DNA of 64,000 bases from Lepeophtheirus salmonis (GCF_016086655.4 NC_052138.2:310001-374000), one strand, 5' to 3'; positions 21,750-34,021 are shown, counted from the first letter of the stretch. Translations and numbers: made by a program. The notes: generated from the letters alone by a model not told the origin.

Positions 21750-23315
21750 TACAGACATTAAAGAGCGCCCATTCTGCTCCTACTTCTACAGCCTGATTGC
21801 AATGGATTTTTTAAAAAAAAGTCATATTGTTTCTACCCTCTATTGGTTCCATAATATTTATTTTTACATATTAAAATATGTCAAATTTTGACATATTTTA
21901 TTAAAATTTAAAGAAACCTACAAAAATGTTGCAATGCTTAATAATAAAATACCTACAAACATATACTATTTTATAGGAAATCCAAGAGCTTCAAATATTG
22001 GCATTGCCTATATACTTAATACCTGTCGTTTCTTTTTTATTTATTTTACAATACTTTTCCTCAGTTTAATAACATATTAAGTAAAATGAATTAAATTCTT
22101 TCATCATTTCATCTCTTTGTTCGGAGAAAACAAAAACCTTAATATATTGGGGAAAAATAAAGTGTTTTATCCTCTACATTTAATATTTCTGTTTAAAATG
22201 AGTAAAATAGATATTTCCTCGTATACACATATAGGTATATATTTCAATAATTTATTGATTATTTCTTTCTGACACATAAATGCATAAACAGTGTGTACAG
22301 GGTGCAGGAAGATAGCTTCCTTTCATTTCATTACACACCATAATTTCATTCCAGAAGTTAGGATACGTAGCTTATAATACATGAAAATATGTTATTGTAA
22401 TTAGGCATGTCGTTATCTTCATTGTATCCCGCAACCTTCCCTTCAAAAAGTTACAAAAAAGGTTTGAAATCCTCTGGTAGTTAGCCAAATAAGTCCATCA
22501 TACCAACTATCTTTAATGTATGTCACTTTCATATTATTTTTCCACCATTTTTAAAGTGAATTACGTATTATTCAAATCTACATAGCATTTTATTCGATGC
22601 TTATTATAATATTGCTTAGTAATATTTTATTGAGAAAGTAGTTGTGAGTAGTTATGAAATTAATTCTATAAAGAAATAGCCAAAATTTATTTATTGAAAT
22701 AATAAAAAGATTAATATATATATCTTTTATAGGCGATGAGGGATCAACAAAAATTTGAATTCCTGTTCTTTTAGAATCTGAGCATAAGTATTGACTAACT
22801 TATAACTTTGTGTATTTATAAAAAAGAATAAGTTATGAAATATGCATGAGGTATCAAGGGAGAAGAGCTAATCGACAGCTGACAACAAAATATATAGGGT
22901 ATTTCTGTATTGGCGAGGTTACGCGGTGTGGGAAGTGTTCTTACAGGTTACGACGACATTACCTCCTTTTTAATATGCGTGGTAGTCAGACTGTAGAAGT
23001 TATGGCAGAGTGGGCTAAAGGCAAGATTTTAAAGAGTTTTTTTTTGTTTTGTTTTTACATACACATGATTGTTGTCATGTGATGGAAGAATTAGGAACAA
23101 GTATTTGCTTACAAAAATAAATATATTTTGACAAAATATTTTATAAGCTTACTGGTATTGCAATTTAGCTTCTCTGCTTTTAAAGGTGTGATTTATAAAA
23201 ATTGTTTTTTTAAAATACACACCTAAAAAGTACCATCCTTTAAAGCCAGTTTCTATCTATTTTTTAGAAAACAGCTAGCAAAAGTATGGTCTTGAACTTG
23301 TGTGTCTTGGAGCAT
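21750..23315. other. AT-rich stretch with one perfect small palindrome
   Basis: 21872-21900 is a perfect 14-bp inverted repeat around a single base (TAAAATATGTCAAA arms). An open frame at 22846-23082 has mixed composition in its first 60 codons (RYQGRRANRQ, EVTRCGKCSYRLRRHYLL) but no recognisable domain. Otherwise nothing seen. Confidence 0.5.
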
Positions 23316-23324
23316 CATGGGAGG

Positions 23325-24790
23325 GGGGAGTTTTAAAATCAAATTCCTTTGAAGCCCAACTTTTCCAATGCAAAATGATTTTTTAAGCACTCAGAAAAAA
23401 AAAATCTGGCCAAACCCCCCTTCTACCCCAAAACTTTCACTCATGAATGCATATTTTTGTAATATTTTTCAAACTAATAAGAAGAAACTCGTGAATGTCG
23501 ATATCCTTAAAGCTCTTTTATACTGAAAGCAATAGTTATATAACATTTTAAGTTAATGAAGTACAGTTTTAAAGTCATAAAAAGGTCAAAGGTCACATTA
23601 TTTTAGCCTGTGTACTAGTGTGTCCAATTTTGTAGAGTGACCTGTTAATTCGATCTTCTGTTGTATTTAAACGAAAAAAATATGTTTCTAAAGTTTCAGT
23701 CTTCAAAGGGTGTTTTTTTTTTTACTTCTATATCTATTTTGAAAATGACTTTTTTTAACGACACTCTCTTTGCAAAGGGATTATGAATTTTCAATTTTAA
23801 TGATATTCTGCCGAACTTTGGAAGTTTGAATTTTAAAGTTAGGTTGTTTAATTTCAAAAGATTTGTTAAAGTTCATTTTCTCAACTGATACAAAAGAGTA
23901 TAATTCTACTTTTCATTTTGAAGAAAAACAAATTTTAGCCAGTAATTGCTCTTCTCAAACTAACTGAATGATTCAGTTTTCTGAATGATAAGATATTGTT
24001 ATCTTTCTCCTGGAAATTGAAAGATGAATAAAAATCAATTAGAACCAATCAATCAGTCTGAATAATTCCCAAAGTGTTATATTTTATGAAATAGTTAACA
24101 TTCAGCGATTTACTTCCAATGGTAAATATTGCTTCTTTTAAAAGAAAAGTATGTACTAAATAAGTCAGAATTAAATGTATTGTACTATGAAATTGGGGTT
24201 TTGAGCATATTATATATGTACATTGTACATCTTTACTCATGATTATTCTAGCCGCAATTTGGAAAATGAATTTGTATATAGCTAAATCAATCCAAAAATA
24301 TCCAAAATATACATTACGAATATTAAAAATACTTGTTATGATATTTGCATGTAAGTTCAATACCCTTGAGGACTATTGAATTACTATATAAAACTTCTGA
24401 AGTTCAGTAACATAACTTTAAAATTAAAACTTCCGAATCTCTTTATATATAGAGAATGTCGTTAAAAAAGTTACTTTCAAGTAGCTATAGATGTCAAAAA
24501 AGCCATTTGAAGACTAACATTTTAGAAACACAATTTTTTCGTTTATAATACAACAGAAGATGGAATTATCAGGTCACTCTAAAAATTGGATGCCCTAGTA
24601 CACACGTTCAAATAAAAAATTTGATGAAGATGATTTTTTGTGACCATTTTTATGATCTTAAATAGGTACTTCATCAACTTAAAATGTTAGATAACAATTA
24701 TTTTAAGCTTAAAAAGACTTTCATGAGCACGCCATTCACGAGTTTTTTCTTATGACTTTGAAAAAGATTAAAAAAATATGCATTGATGGG

Positions 24791-24836
<46 letters not shown>

Positions 24837-24920
24837 TAGAGTGCTTAAAAAATCAGTTTGAAAAAGTAGGGCTAAATTAAATTTGCTCATTTCCATTAAT
24901 TAATACCCCCCCCCCCCTAC
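23325..24920. mobile_element. Foldback element 2 with ~0.5 kb inverted arms
   Basis: The left arm (about 23325-23840) pairs with the reverse complement of the right arm (about 24385-24920). Paired landmarks, outer to inner, include GATTTTTTAAGCACTC, AATGCATATTTTT, AACTCGTGAATG, AACATTTTAAGTTNATGAAG, ATCTTCTGTTGTAT, GTGTNCTAGNGNGTCCAATT, GTTTCTAAAG, TTTTTTAACGACA and TCTCTTT. Identity looks about 80-85%. The right arm has a T42 tract (24794-24835) where the left has A10, and a C12 tract (24906-24917). The ~540-bp centre has no transposase; the open frame at 24049-24360 (minus) is unremarkable. No sequence in common with foldback element 1 was noticed. Confidence 0.8.
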
Positions 24921-26080
24921 TATTTTATGTACCCGTCGTTTAAGACGTTGCAAAGGTCCTATGTGTAAGGGATAGGCCAAATTTAAGTGCTTCAGATGCA
25001 ATATTTGTCAACATTCACAATGCTTCTATAATTATCGCAAATTATATAATTTATATTTGTATTTATAATATTTTTTCTTGAACTTTTGTTAATGTAACTA
25101 CAAAATGAACACAACTAAATATGTTTATTTAATTTTTTAAGATTAAACTCAAAAATTTAACAACATATATGTATCCAAATCAAATATGTCTTCTTATTTC
25201 TAGATGTTGCTGATACCAGCAATTAGTTAATTAATTAACCAGCCCTTATTGGGGCCCCAGGGATCTTTTAAAATTGTTTATATAATTATTATTCTCATAT
25301 TTGAGTCATAAATTAATAAGTAAACTTTATCCTAGAATTGTTATTAACTGTTTTTAATAATTATCGCCTGTAATGAGTTAAGATGAAATATCATAGCGCC
25401 CCAATTGCCAAATAGGAATCATTTTGCACTAGTTTATGTCCCTCATATTTTCTAAAATTTTAAAAAACTCCATTTGTGATTATATAGGCAAAACTTTTAA
25501 ACCATCCATCAAAAATATATAACATTCTTTCTGAACAGCTTCAATTTCATTATTTTAATATTACTTTAACAGATTAATAGATTATATAATTGATATGTAT
25601 TCCTGTGACTTAAATATGTATGTCTATCTAACACAAATATTACAGTGAGTATAAAAATTAGATTTTTTAATATATTAATTTTATTATTGATATATTGTCA
25701 AACAAAACTGTATCCTTTATAGTAAATTATTATTTTCATGGTTGTCGAAAGCACATATATATGACGCAAATTATTTTTTTTTAAAACGTCATATCCAATC
25801 ATTATTATTTTTTTCCTTCTCTTTGAGAAAGGATTTGTAGTTTTAAAAACTCTAAGAGAATAGAATGACGTAAATAGACTTGTTTTCAATTTCCAACAAT
25901 ATATTTAAATTATCTTACTTATTTTTGTAATGTTTAAAAGAAGATAGGGTATATTTAATCAATTTTGAGAATTTTATATTTCTATATAATTTTACAACAA
26001 AAAGCAAGGCATCTTCTTAGCCCGGTTTCAGTGCCAAAAATACAACAATTACCTTTGTTTTCTACATCCATCTTCAACAA
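24921..26080. other. AT-rich non-coding stretch
   Basis: No gene or element recognised on either strand. Confidence 0.6.
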
Positions 26081-26084
26081 TATC

Positions 26085-26200
26085 AAAAAGTTCATTTTAG
26101 CAGCATCCAAACAAGAAGAACTAAAACGTCTGCAGCAAAAATATGGCTGACTTTTGGTTTGCCTCTTTGTGGCATTACTCCGTTGTACATCATGGCCCTT
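26085..26200 (+). pseudogene. Small Tc1/mariner transposase scrap
   Basis: About 110 bp around KNMADFWFASLW (26135-26170 in one frame), preceded by HPNKKN, corresponds to the region between the second and third catalytic motifs (APxHTSKKT...NMADFWPASLW). The same NMADFWSAF(I)W reading occurs at 39610-39640, so both derive from one subfamily. Confidence 0.55.
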
Positions 26201-26413
26201 ATCGTTAAGAGCTTTCCAAGTAAATGTTTAACTTTATGTCAACAGGATCCTCCGAAGTAATGATTCCGTTTGAAAAACTTTTAAATCTCTTATGAGTGAT
26301 CTAGTAAACTTAGATTGACACAATAAAAAATTTCCCATTGTCAAATATGACGTATTTTTTTAAATCAACCAAAAATTAAATATTTTTTTATTAAAAACTC
26401 TACAAAATATCCC

Positions 26414-26806
26414 TTAATTGCAACCAGCACTCACACATTCCTCCCTTACTTTGTCACATATTTCCTTGATCTTGAATGTATCCAGGAGAGTACTCATTTT
26501 CTTCTGATATTGTACTTGAGAACCTAAATGTTGGTGTACCTGCTTACTTGAGAGTTTCACCTTGTCCATCTATCACTTGGTCTTGATGACATTCCACTTG
26601 AGAGCCCTGATGATATTCTGATTGTTCTTCACGTGGTAACCGACATACTTGACGATCTGACGGTCATTTTTCTTACTGTCATATACGGTCCTTCCAAATG
26701 CGCAACTGGCCCAGACTTTGGCCGTTATGCTGCTGGGAGTCACAGGTCCCATACTAAAAATAAGCAAAGTCACTGAAAAACATACCACGTGCATAATTTT
26801 GTTCAT
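26414..26806 (-). CDS. Possible secreted small protein, interrupted by two stops
   Basis: The ATG at 26806 opens a 77-codon frame starting MNKIMHVVCFSVTLLIFSMG, which looks like a signal peptide (one Lys, then a hydrophobic core, then small polar residues TPSS). The body contains CAFGRTVYDSKKNDRQIVK and YVGYHVKNNQNIIRALKW. TGA-TAG ends it at 26573, but the same frame resumes immediately with a Met and runs 50 more codons (SSKQVHQHLGSQVQYQKK, ICDKVREECVSAGCN) to TAA at 26414. Composition is balanced on both sides of the double stop, suggesting one decayed frame or two exons with an unrecognised junction. I do not recognise the family. It could be a host gene remnant or a transposon part. Confidence 0.35.
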
Positions 26807-26809
26807 AAA

Positions 26810-29365
26810 GAGACTTCTTGGGCTAATTTGAAAAATAAATTTTGTCCCTTTAAATTCATTATACTTTTTTTTAAGTATAAGTATTTTTCATTAAAATTAA
26901 TTTCCCTTTGTAGACCTCTTTATCAATATTATAGCCCCTAATACAAACTTATATAAAAATAAATACTAGGACTGACTCAAATGTTATTTTTAAAAGTTAA
27001 TTTTTTTAACAAGAAACCCGACAAAAAACATCAAACAACTCAAAGAAAAGAATAAAATAGACAACTTAGTCTGAAGTTGTTTTCTTATACTTTTTACATC
27101 AATGAATAATTATCCTAAAAGTACTATCATGCTGAAGTGATATCGATGGAAAATATTTAACTAATTCGAGAGCGTGATTCCAAGATCAGTCTTGTGGTTG
27201 TGGAATCCTCAGAGTTAAAGTATGTTATCGAGCGACAGCCAATATCAAGATAGTTATCAGATTTCTTCTATAAATCACTTTATCTTCTGTAAGCTGTTAA
27301 AAATTAAATATAGTTCGAGAATAATGGTGGATCAATCAATTTCATTCAAACACACTCACTGGAACCAATAACCATTGAAGTGGTAGTTCGATAAATTAAC
27401 TGTGAATTTTTTCATTCTTTTTCGCCATATAAATATAAATTTATATAAGGTTACGATCCTGTACACAGAAAATATTTCGATATTTTATTATTAATATTTT
27501 AATGTACTCGGTTATATTATTTTAAATATTCCTAGATTAAAATTTTAAAGTTTTTATGTTTTGTGAATGCCTAAAATTTAAGAATTTTGTTATATCGTTA
27601 TTTCTGGAAATATATCCAATAGAGACGTAAACTATTAAATGTAACTGATCCTCTAAACATCTTTGTTTTATTGTGTTGCTTGAGCCAATTCCGTCTTCTT
27701 TTAAAAAGTATAATAGTTAACGTGGAATGAGTATGAATTAAAGAAATTAAGTTGGAAGAGAGATATACCCAAGTCTTTAGCAAGATAATAAATTGCGACT
27801 TCATATCTGTTTCAGCTAAACTTCATTACATTTTAGAAGTATAGTCTTTTTGTTTACAAGATTACTAAAATAAAGCGTTCATTTAGTGTTTACCGTAATT
27901 AAATTACATGCCTTAATTCCAAGTATTTATTTGATTACTTTCAAATTGACGTCATTACCACAACAGTGGTTTTGTTGGATTAATTTATCATTTTCACAAA
28001 ATATTAATATTATTTAATAATAATTTATACAATGAATAAATAACTTGAATGATGTAAACTCTTTGATATGGAATAGTCCTTATCAGTAATCTCACAGTGA
28101 AATAAATAAAGAAAGATTGATAAGATGTCATTAATGCAATTTTCTCTATTAGAAAATAATGCTACAATAACAAAATATTCAATTTGATTTAGTTTATTAT
28201 ATTAAAAAGATATTGGGAAATGGTGATAATATGATAATAATATATATTGCAATCTTTTACTCTGCAAATGGAAAAAAGGAAAGATATACCAAAAAGTTGG
28301 TGGATACCTAAACGGATTACTCTTTGTCAAGTGTGCTCCCTAATAACACAAATGTTACTTTTTATATTCTTGTTTTTTTTTGTTTTTTTTAAAGAGTTAT
28401 ATTCAGATAATTACATTTTGAATTTATAAGAATAAAAATATTTTTTCTGTAAAAAAAACAAAGTAGAATAAAAATAAAAAGATGACAATTAATTTTTTAT
28501 GATGGTATTCCCAAATCATACAAAACTTGTATTATTATTATTTTTTTTTTTTTTTTCCAAAACCGAAAAACGTGTTTTATTTTAAACTAATAGAACAACA
28601 AACAAATTCAATTCAATACAAAAAAAATTAAAGTTAGTATTATAATATTTATAAGTTAAAGGAAAAAGTATGATGTGTGTTTGAGGTTCTGTCCGGGATT
28701 CACGGCCAAATCAATTAATAGAATTTGCTGAAATTTTTCATTTAAGCCTTTAAGGCTCAAAAATGGTTATGGTAACAATTTTGTTGCCCGTCAAGGTCAT
28801 GGTGGCCACTAAATAGCATTTTTCTCAAAACAATTTTTTCGACAAATAAACGAGTATTTTATAATAAAAAAACAATAAAGGCATTAAAATTTTAAGTATT
28901 ATTCTTGGTGCATGGAGATTATTAGGTTTAGCGAAGAAAAAAAAGGAATAAAGAATTAGATAGGGGATGTTTGACAATAATATGATAGACTAGCAAAAGT
29001 TTACTCAAGGTTGCTCAAGCCAAGGGGGGAGAGGGATATCACATTCGCATATCAAAAAATTGGAGAAAAAAAATCAGAAAATACTATTCTATACTATATT
29101 TACTAAAACGGTGGAGTAGGAAATTGACTATATTTTATATTTTTTATTTCAAACACTAATCACACTATATCTCTCTGATTAAGTAAGGTAATCCACATAG
29201 TCTCATCTATGTGGATCATCTACCTCCCCCCAATACTCTTATGAATTATGAATGGTTCTTATAACCTTAGAACTATCATTATGAATAAAATCAATATTTT
29301 ATTATTAATTTAAAAAATAATATATCAACATATTTGCATCAAAAATATTACAACATTACATCTTT
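26810..29365. other. AT-rich non-coding stretch
   Basis: About 2.5 kb with no convincing gene. Sequence around 28690-28820 (CGGGATTCACGGCCAAATC, AAGCCTTTAAGGCTCAAAAA) is less AT-rich and may be a dispersed repeat, but I found no second copy in the window. Confidence 0.5.
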
Positions 29366-29369
29366 TTTT

Positions 29370-29735
29370 CATCATATTACATCTGCAACAAATCCCAAAA
29401 TATTAGTATCGACATCAAAGTATGCATACTTTTTTATTTCCTTACAGACTGTAGCAAGATGATGGCATCCAATGTAGGTGGCCAAATCGGCCAAACCAGC
29501 TCTCAAGCCACTCCCACCCTCAAGACCTACACAATCATAATGGAGAGTAAAAACAATCCCGCTTGAGAATGAGTGACAAAGAGCTCTGGAGAATGCAATA
29601 TTCATAGAGGGCAAAGTTCAGTCAGCTAAAGAACTTTGTGATAAACTTTTGTCAGAATCATTGCCCTCAATATTCTCTTTACTCAAATTTCCAAAATTTG
29701 CGGAGTTTATGAAATTTGTGAGAAATTATAAGTTG
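29370..29735. pseudogene. Coding-like block, strand uncertain
   Basis: Two competing readings exist. On the minus strand, 29614-29372 is open for 80 codons (VFTLHYDCVGLEGGSGLRAG, LADLATYIGCHHLATVCKEI). On the plus strand, about 29570-29735 is open and reads RALENAIFIEGKVQSAKELC, DKLLSESLPSIFSLLKFPKF and AEFMKFVRNYKLS before TAA. GC is higher than in the flanks. I cannot assign either to a family. The plus-strand reading lies upstream of, and in the same direction as, the possible P-type remnant at 29860-30290 and may belong to it. Confidence 0.35.
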
Positions 29736-29790
29736 AGTTAAGAAAATAATGAGGGCAATGATTCTAACAAAAGTTTATCACAAAGCTCTT
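29631..29790. repeat. Hairpin with ~60-bp arms
   Basis: 29631-29690 (GAACTTTGTGATAAACTTTT ...) pairs with the reverse complement of 29730-29790 (AGAGCTTTGTGATAAACTTT ...) with only about seven mismatches or short gaps, around a ~39-bp loop. The left arm lies inside the plus-strand coding-like reading KELCDKLLSESLPSIFSLL; the right arm is its inverted copy. It looks like a local inverted duplication. Confidence 0.85.
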
Positions 29791-29859
29791 ATCACTAATG
29801 AAATTTTTAAACATGGATTTCACTCAAATTCTGAAATCATAGTTACCCACGGGTTGCCT

Positions 29860-30290
29860 TACAAATTGGAGTAAATTGCATCTATTGGAAATATCAACGC
29901 TTTTTACTTTGTATCGTTTCTCCAGTGTACATCTTGCAGAAGATTTCTAGCCTTGAAAGATAATCTACAGGTAAAATAATCAGGTTTTAGGTAGAATCAG
30001 ACCTAGACAAAATTGAATTCGGAAGATTTATCGAAGTTATGAGTAGGGGTGGATTATCAACACCATCAGACATCCTCTTTCTCACCTTTATGTATCCTTC
30101 CTAATTTATTTGATTTTATATTGGATCGTAAAGGAAGAAAAGGCCTCTCCGAATCCAAAAGCATCTTTTATAGCAAATTTTATCGACAGAATGGACTGGA
30201 GCTCAGAGATGGTTGTTGATGGAATTATGAATACAACGTGTGATTGAGGACTCAAGTGGGCATCACTCTTCAACAAAATCACACAATTAC
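29860..30290 (+). pseudogene. Possible P-element/THAP-type transposase remnant
   Basis: The plus strand reads EVMSRGGLSTPSDILFLTFM at 30034-30093, which resembles the (S/N)RGGLxxPS motif I associate with the C-terminal part of P-element/THAP-type transposases. After a frame change it continues NPKASFIANFIDRMDWSSEM and VVDGIMNTTCD (30150-30245). An upstream part (IGVNCIYWKYQRFLLCIVSP) is in another frame. Stops and frameshifts show it is not functional. The family call rests on one short motif recalled from memory. Terminal repeats were not seen. Confidence 0.35.
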
Positions 30291-30294
30291 TATT

Positions 30295-31150
30295 TAATTA
30301 AATCGATCAAGAATATTATAGTTAATAGATGTCCTCTTATTATATAAAAAAGTATCTATTATATAAGAAATATATGAATATCAATGATATAACAATTAAT
30401 TAGTACAATTTATTATGCTACATTAATTTAAGGATACTAATATGATTCTTAAAATTGTATATAATAATGATTATTTTATAGAAACTTTATGTATAAAATA
30501 TAAATTTAGTGTTTCTACTATAAGAGTAATAAAATATTGTACCTTGTTGAAACCCATAACTCCTTTTCCAAATAATATTTTTAAATAATAGTTAATTTTT
30601 TCTCAATGTTTATGTTCATTAATTTTTTTTAAGTATTTCAATTCATAAATTTTTTTAAGCATTTTAATTCATATTTACGGATGCAAAATTGATGGAAAAT
30701 GATACAAATTTTTAATGACATAATTATTATAAATGTTCAACTCTTTCTCATATAGATAAATACATTTTTATTTGGTGTTTATTTTTTACACAGTTCACGA
30801 ACCGTGTAGTAAAAAGATGTTCTCTAAGGGAGTATGTATTCCTTCATATAAAAATAAACATTTTAATTTAAGCAAAGCAATAGCAATTTAAACCATTTTA
30901 CCAAATTAAACATCCTTCTCAAAGCAGGCAACTTATTGTATTTTCTTTATAAAGAATAAATTCCACAAAATGTGTAATAAAACAATGTATCACTTTTTTT
31001 CACTTACAAAAAGTTTTTTTTACGGATAAAAACTTTATTTTTCAATGTCTTTTTTAAATCGTTATTTTAAAGCTATTAAATTATTTCAACTCTCAGTTAA
31101 ATATACTTTGCTTTAATAGAAAACAATATATACCTTTAATATAAATTATT
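30295..31150. other. AT-rich non-coding stretch
   Basis: No gene or element recognised. Confidence 0.6.
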
Positions 31151-31159
31151 TGGTAAGAA

Positions 31160-31763
31160 AAAAGCTTAGGTATGGCGTAATGTTTATTACCGGGTGCGGC
31201 GAAAAAATCTTTAGCTCCCTTGGGAGCAATGATGGTTTCCAGGTGGCCATGAAAGATCGTGCACCCATTATGGATGTAGTCCTCAAACATAGGATCCCAG
31301 TGCTAGTTGACGGTGCCCTTGAGGTTGTTGATATTTGGGTGACATACGGTGCAGACCTTGGACTCAACATGCACAAAAAAAGTTAAGTCCAATGGGTTGG
31401 CATAGGGTTAGTAGGGGGCCACATTTTCTTTGGCCAGAAAGTCAAGTTGTCCTCCAACCAACTTCGGGACACTTTGGACGTGTGTGAAGGTTCACTATCC
31501 TGTTGGAACACCACGTTTAAGTCCGGGTAGTTGGTCTGGACTCCATGGTAACATGGAATCTCAGTTGATTTCTTGCCAGCGTCCAAAAGTCCAAAAGTGA
31601 ATGGGCCGAAATTCGTTCGTCACGTTCAGATGGTATTTCCTCAGCTTCTAAGACACCTAGGAATATCTACAAAAAATTGATTTTTTTAGTATTTAAAGGA
31701 ACTATTTTATTGCATTTGCAAAAACCAGGTGTAAAGATTTTTTGGGCCATCCGGTAGATCAGT
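31160..31763 (-). pseudogene. Mariner-type transposase C-terminal half with one terminal repeat
   Basis: Minus strand: NYPDLNVVFQQDSEPSHTSK gives the second catalytic Asp, followed by WLEDNLTFWPKKMWPPTNPM, then after a frame change PYANPLDLTFFVHVESKVCT with Asp as the third acidic residue, NINNLKGTVN-stop-HWD and FEDYIHNGCTIFHGHLETII. Upstream near 31740-31763 the minus strand has TACCGGATGGCCCAAAAAAT, a mariner-like end next to TA. The DNA between that end and the QQD motif is only ~250 bp, so the N-terminal HTHs and first Asp have been deleted. The other end was not found. Confidence 0.82.
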
Positions 31764-31929
31764 TCTAAGAACAAAAGCTGGAATGATTCATAGGACGATC
31801 CTCAATTTTACTCCAAGAACTATAAGGATTACACTTTTAACTAAGTGAAAATAAGGTCAATAAAAAATAGCAACATCTATGTATGAAGTCTGGTACTTTT
31901 TATCCCATTTGTTATCATAAATATCATGT

Positions 31930-32120
31930 TATTATAAGCAGTGGGATTTGTGTTTATTTCCTTCCTCTTAAGGCTGCTCCCAGCGAATTGAATTAAAAGT
32001 AATGACAAAAAAAAAAAATCATGACATTAAGCTGCTCTAATCCAAAACATTCTACAAATTGTCAAGAATTACCACATTCATTTTCGTTTCCTTTCATGCC
32101 TACAAACCGATAAGACATAT
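31930..32120 (+). repeat. Dispersed repeat family S
   Basis: AGTGGGATTTGTGTTTATTT, CCTTCCTCTTAAGGCTGCTC, ATGACATTAAGCTGCTCTAA, CATTCTACAAATTGTCAAG, ATTACCACATTCATTTTCG. One of the cleanest copies of this module. Confidence 0.65.
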
Positions 32121-32589
32121 TTTATGCATTACTGTTAAATTTTGATAGTACATCTGATAAGCTCTCCTCTTTAACCATCACAACATCTTTATAATTATCG
32201 GATTACAGATTTGATATTAAATAAATTTATATAGGTATAAAGTAAAAACATATTACACAACCAAGAAAAAACTAATTATTTATAAAAACCTTTGAATCTT
32301 AAATATAACAATAAAAATACCAATATATGTACACAATGAAGAAAAAACTAATTACTTATAAAAATCTTTTAATCATAAAAATATTTTTTTTGATAGGGAT
32401 TATTAAAATTTTGAGTCCACAAGAGGAAGAGGTCAGCTTAATCAGAAAAGATTAAGCATGTTGATGTATATTATGGGAATCGTATTCATTAGATACGAAA
32501 TGGAGTTCTAGGGACATAGATAGTGATGTATATTGTGCCTATTTTTTTAGCTAGCCTGCTTTTTTGGAATTGGTAATCTGAATAATGAA

Positions 32590-32800
32590 TTTTCTTTTCT
32601 TTAGTTGTTGTAATAATGATTTAACTCCGAAGTGGGGAACTTTTTTTTCTTCTACATTAAATTAAAATCAAAGCCTAATTAAACATTCGTGTGTTCTCAT
32701 AAAAATAGCGAGTAACTTTGATTATTTATTGCAGAGGTATGATTGTAACTCCTTGTTGGACTCAGAGTAGAATTGAACATGTTGAATTTCGTTTTTTTGT
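32590..32800 (+). repeat. Dispersed repeat family S, 5' module
   Basis: Contains TAGTTGTTGTAATAATGATT, a TTCTCATAAAAATAG linker and CTCCTTGTTGGACTCAGAGT followed by AGAATTGAACATG. The last piece matches 62470-62500 and 18868. Confidence 0.45.
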
Positions 32801-32804
32801 TTTT

Positions 32805-34020
32805 TTTCACATTCCCAAAATACACACATTATTACACATGAAATTGACGTTGATTCTTTTTTTTCATTTTTCTACCAATAAGTCCTTTTATATTCCCTCA
32901 TGTGGGAATTAAATTTCTTTGCGATTATTACAGGTTTGTAGAAACCCATGGATAAGGGTACAAGTTACAACTTGTGCATGCACATGCAAGTTATTTTAGT
33001 ATACATAGCGTTTCCAGATTATTTCATTCTAGTAGCCGTTTTCAAAAACTTTTTTATAGGTGAAATGGCACTCCTGTTTCGTGTAGATGCAAGCCTAAAA
33101 TGGATAAATATAATAAGTTCTGTTAAGAAAATGTTTTTTTGTAGAGCTGCAGTTTCCGTAGTTGTAACTTGAAACTGTTCCTAAATAAAACAAAGCAGGA
33201 AAAAAGACCCACAATCAGTTCTTCCCAACCATGGAGTAATTTTTGAGACTAATTTGAATTCAACAAGTCAGCGTTGAGTAAGCATACTTTTTATAAAGTA
33301 GTTAGTGAACTCGAAAAAAAACCCCAAAAATATAACGTATTTAATTATCTGATAAAAAGTTAAAGGATTATATTAATTACATCATTTAAATTTTGTTTCA
33401 TTCTTTTACATATTTCAAAAATACACTCGCAAATATCAATTAAAACACTAAAAATACTTGTACAATTATAAGACAGAGTTTAAAATTACAACAAGATATA
33501 ACTTTAAGTTTGTATTTTTTTATAATTTTCTAGGAAATATTTATGGCTTTAAAACAATATATATTTATACAATATTTATATTTTGTAGCTGTGGTTGTAC
33601 TCATCAGTCCTCAAATTGAAAAAAAAAAAAGAATTCAAGAAACTAAAAGGAAAAACAAATGAACGACTTTTAAGCAAAACAATTGATCAAATTAACAAAA
33701 CATCGATTGCAAATAGTTCAATATACGAATATATTTTAAACAAGGCATTACCAAGATAAATACAAAACTACATCTAATCAGAATTTGTGTTTAAGAGTAT
33801 TCTGAAAAGTTTGAGGGACAAAATGTAAGATTGAGTAGAATAATAAGTATTTATCCCAGTTCACTAATGGAGGGTTAAGAACTTTGATAATATGGCCAAG
33901 AAAGTAAAAAAGAATGACAGCTGACATCTAAATACAATTTAATGATAAAGAACTAACGCTGTACAGACTATTAATTTAGTTATAATTTTGGTTACTTACA
34001 TTTTTTTTGGACAAGAAAAT
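32805..34020. other. AT-rich non-coding stretch
   Basis: No gene seen. The open frame at 32948-33172 has no recognisable domain. Confidence 0.55.
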
Positions 34021-34021
34021 C

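Noticed and set aside
22846..23082. 78-codon open frame as a host gene
   Set aside because: Composition is mixed for part of it but there is no recognisable domain, splice context or repeat partner, so no function is claimed.
24794..24835. T42 tract as a retrotransposon tail
   Set aside because: It lies inside one arm of an inverted repeat at a position where the other arm has a short A run, so it is an expanded homopolymer rather than a tail.
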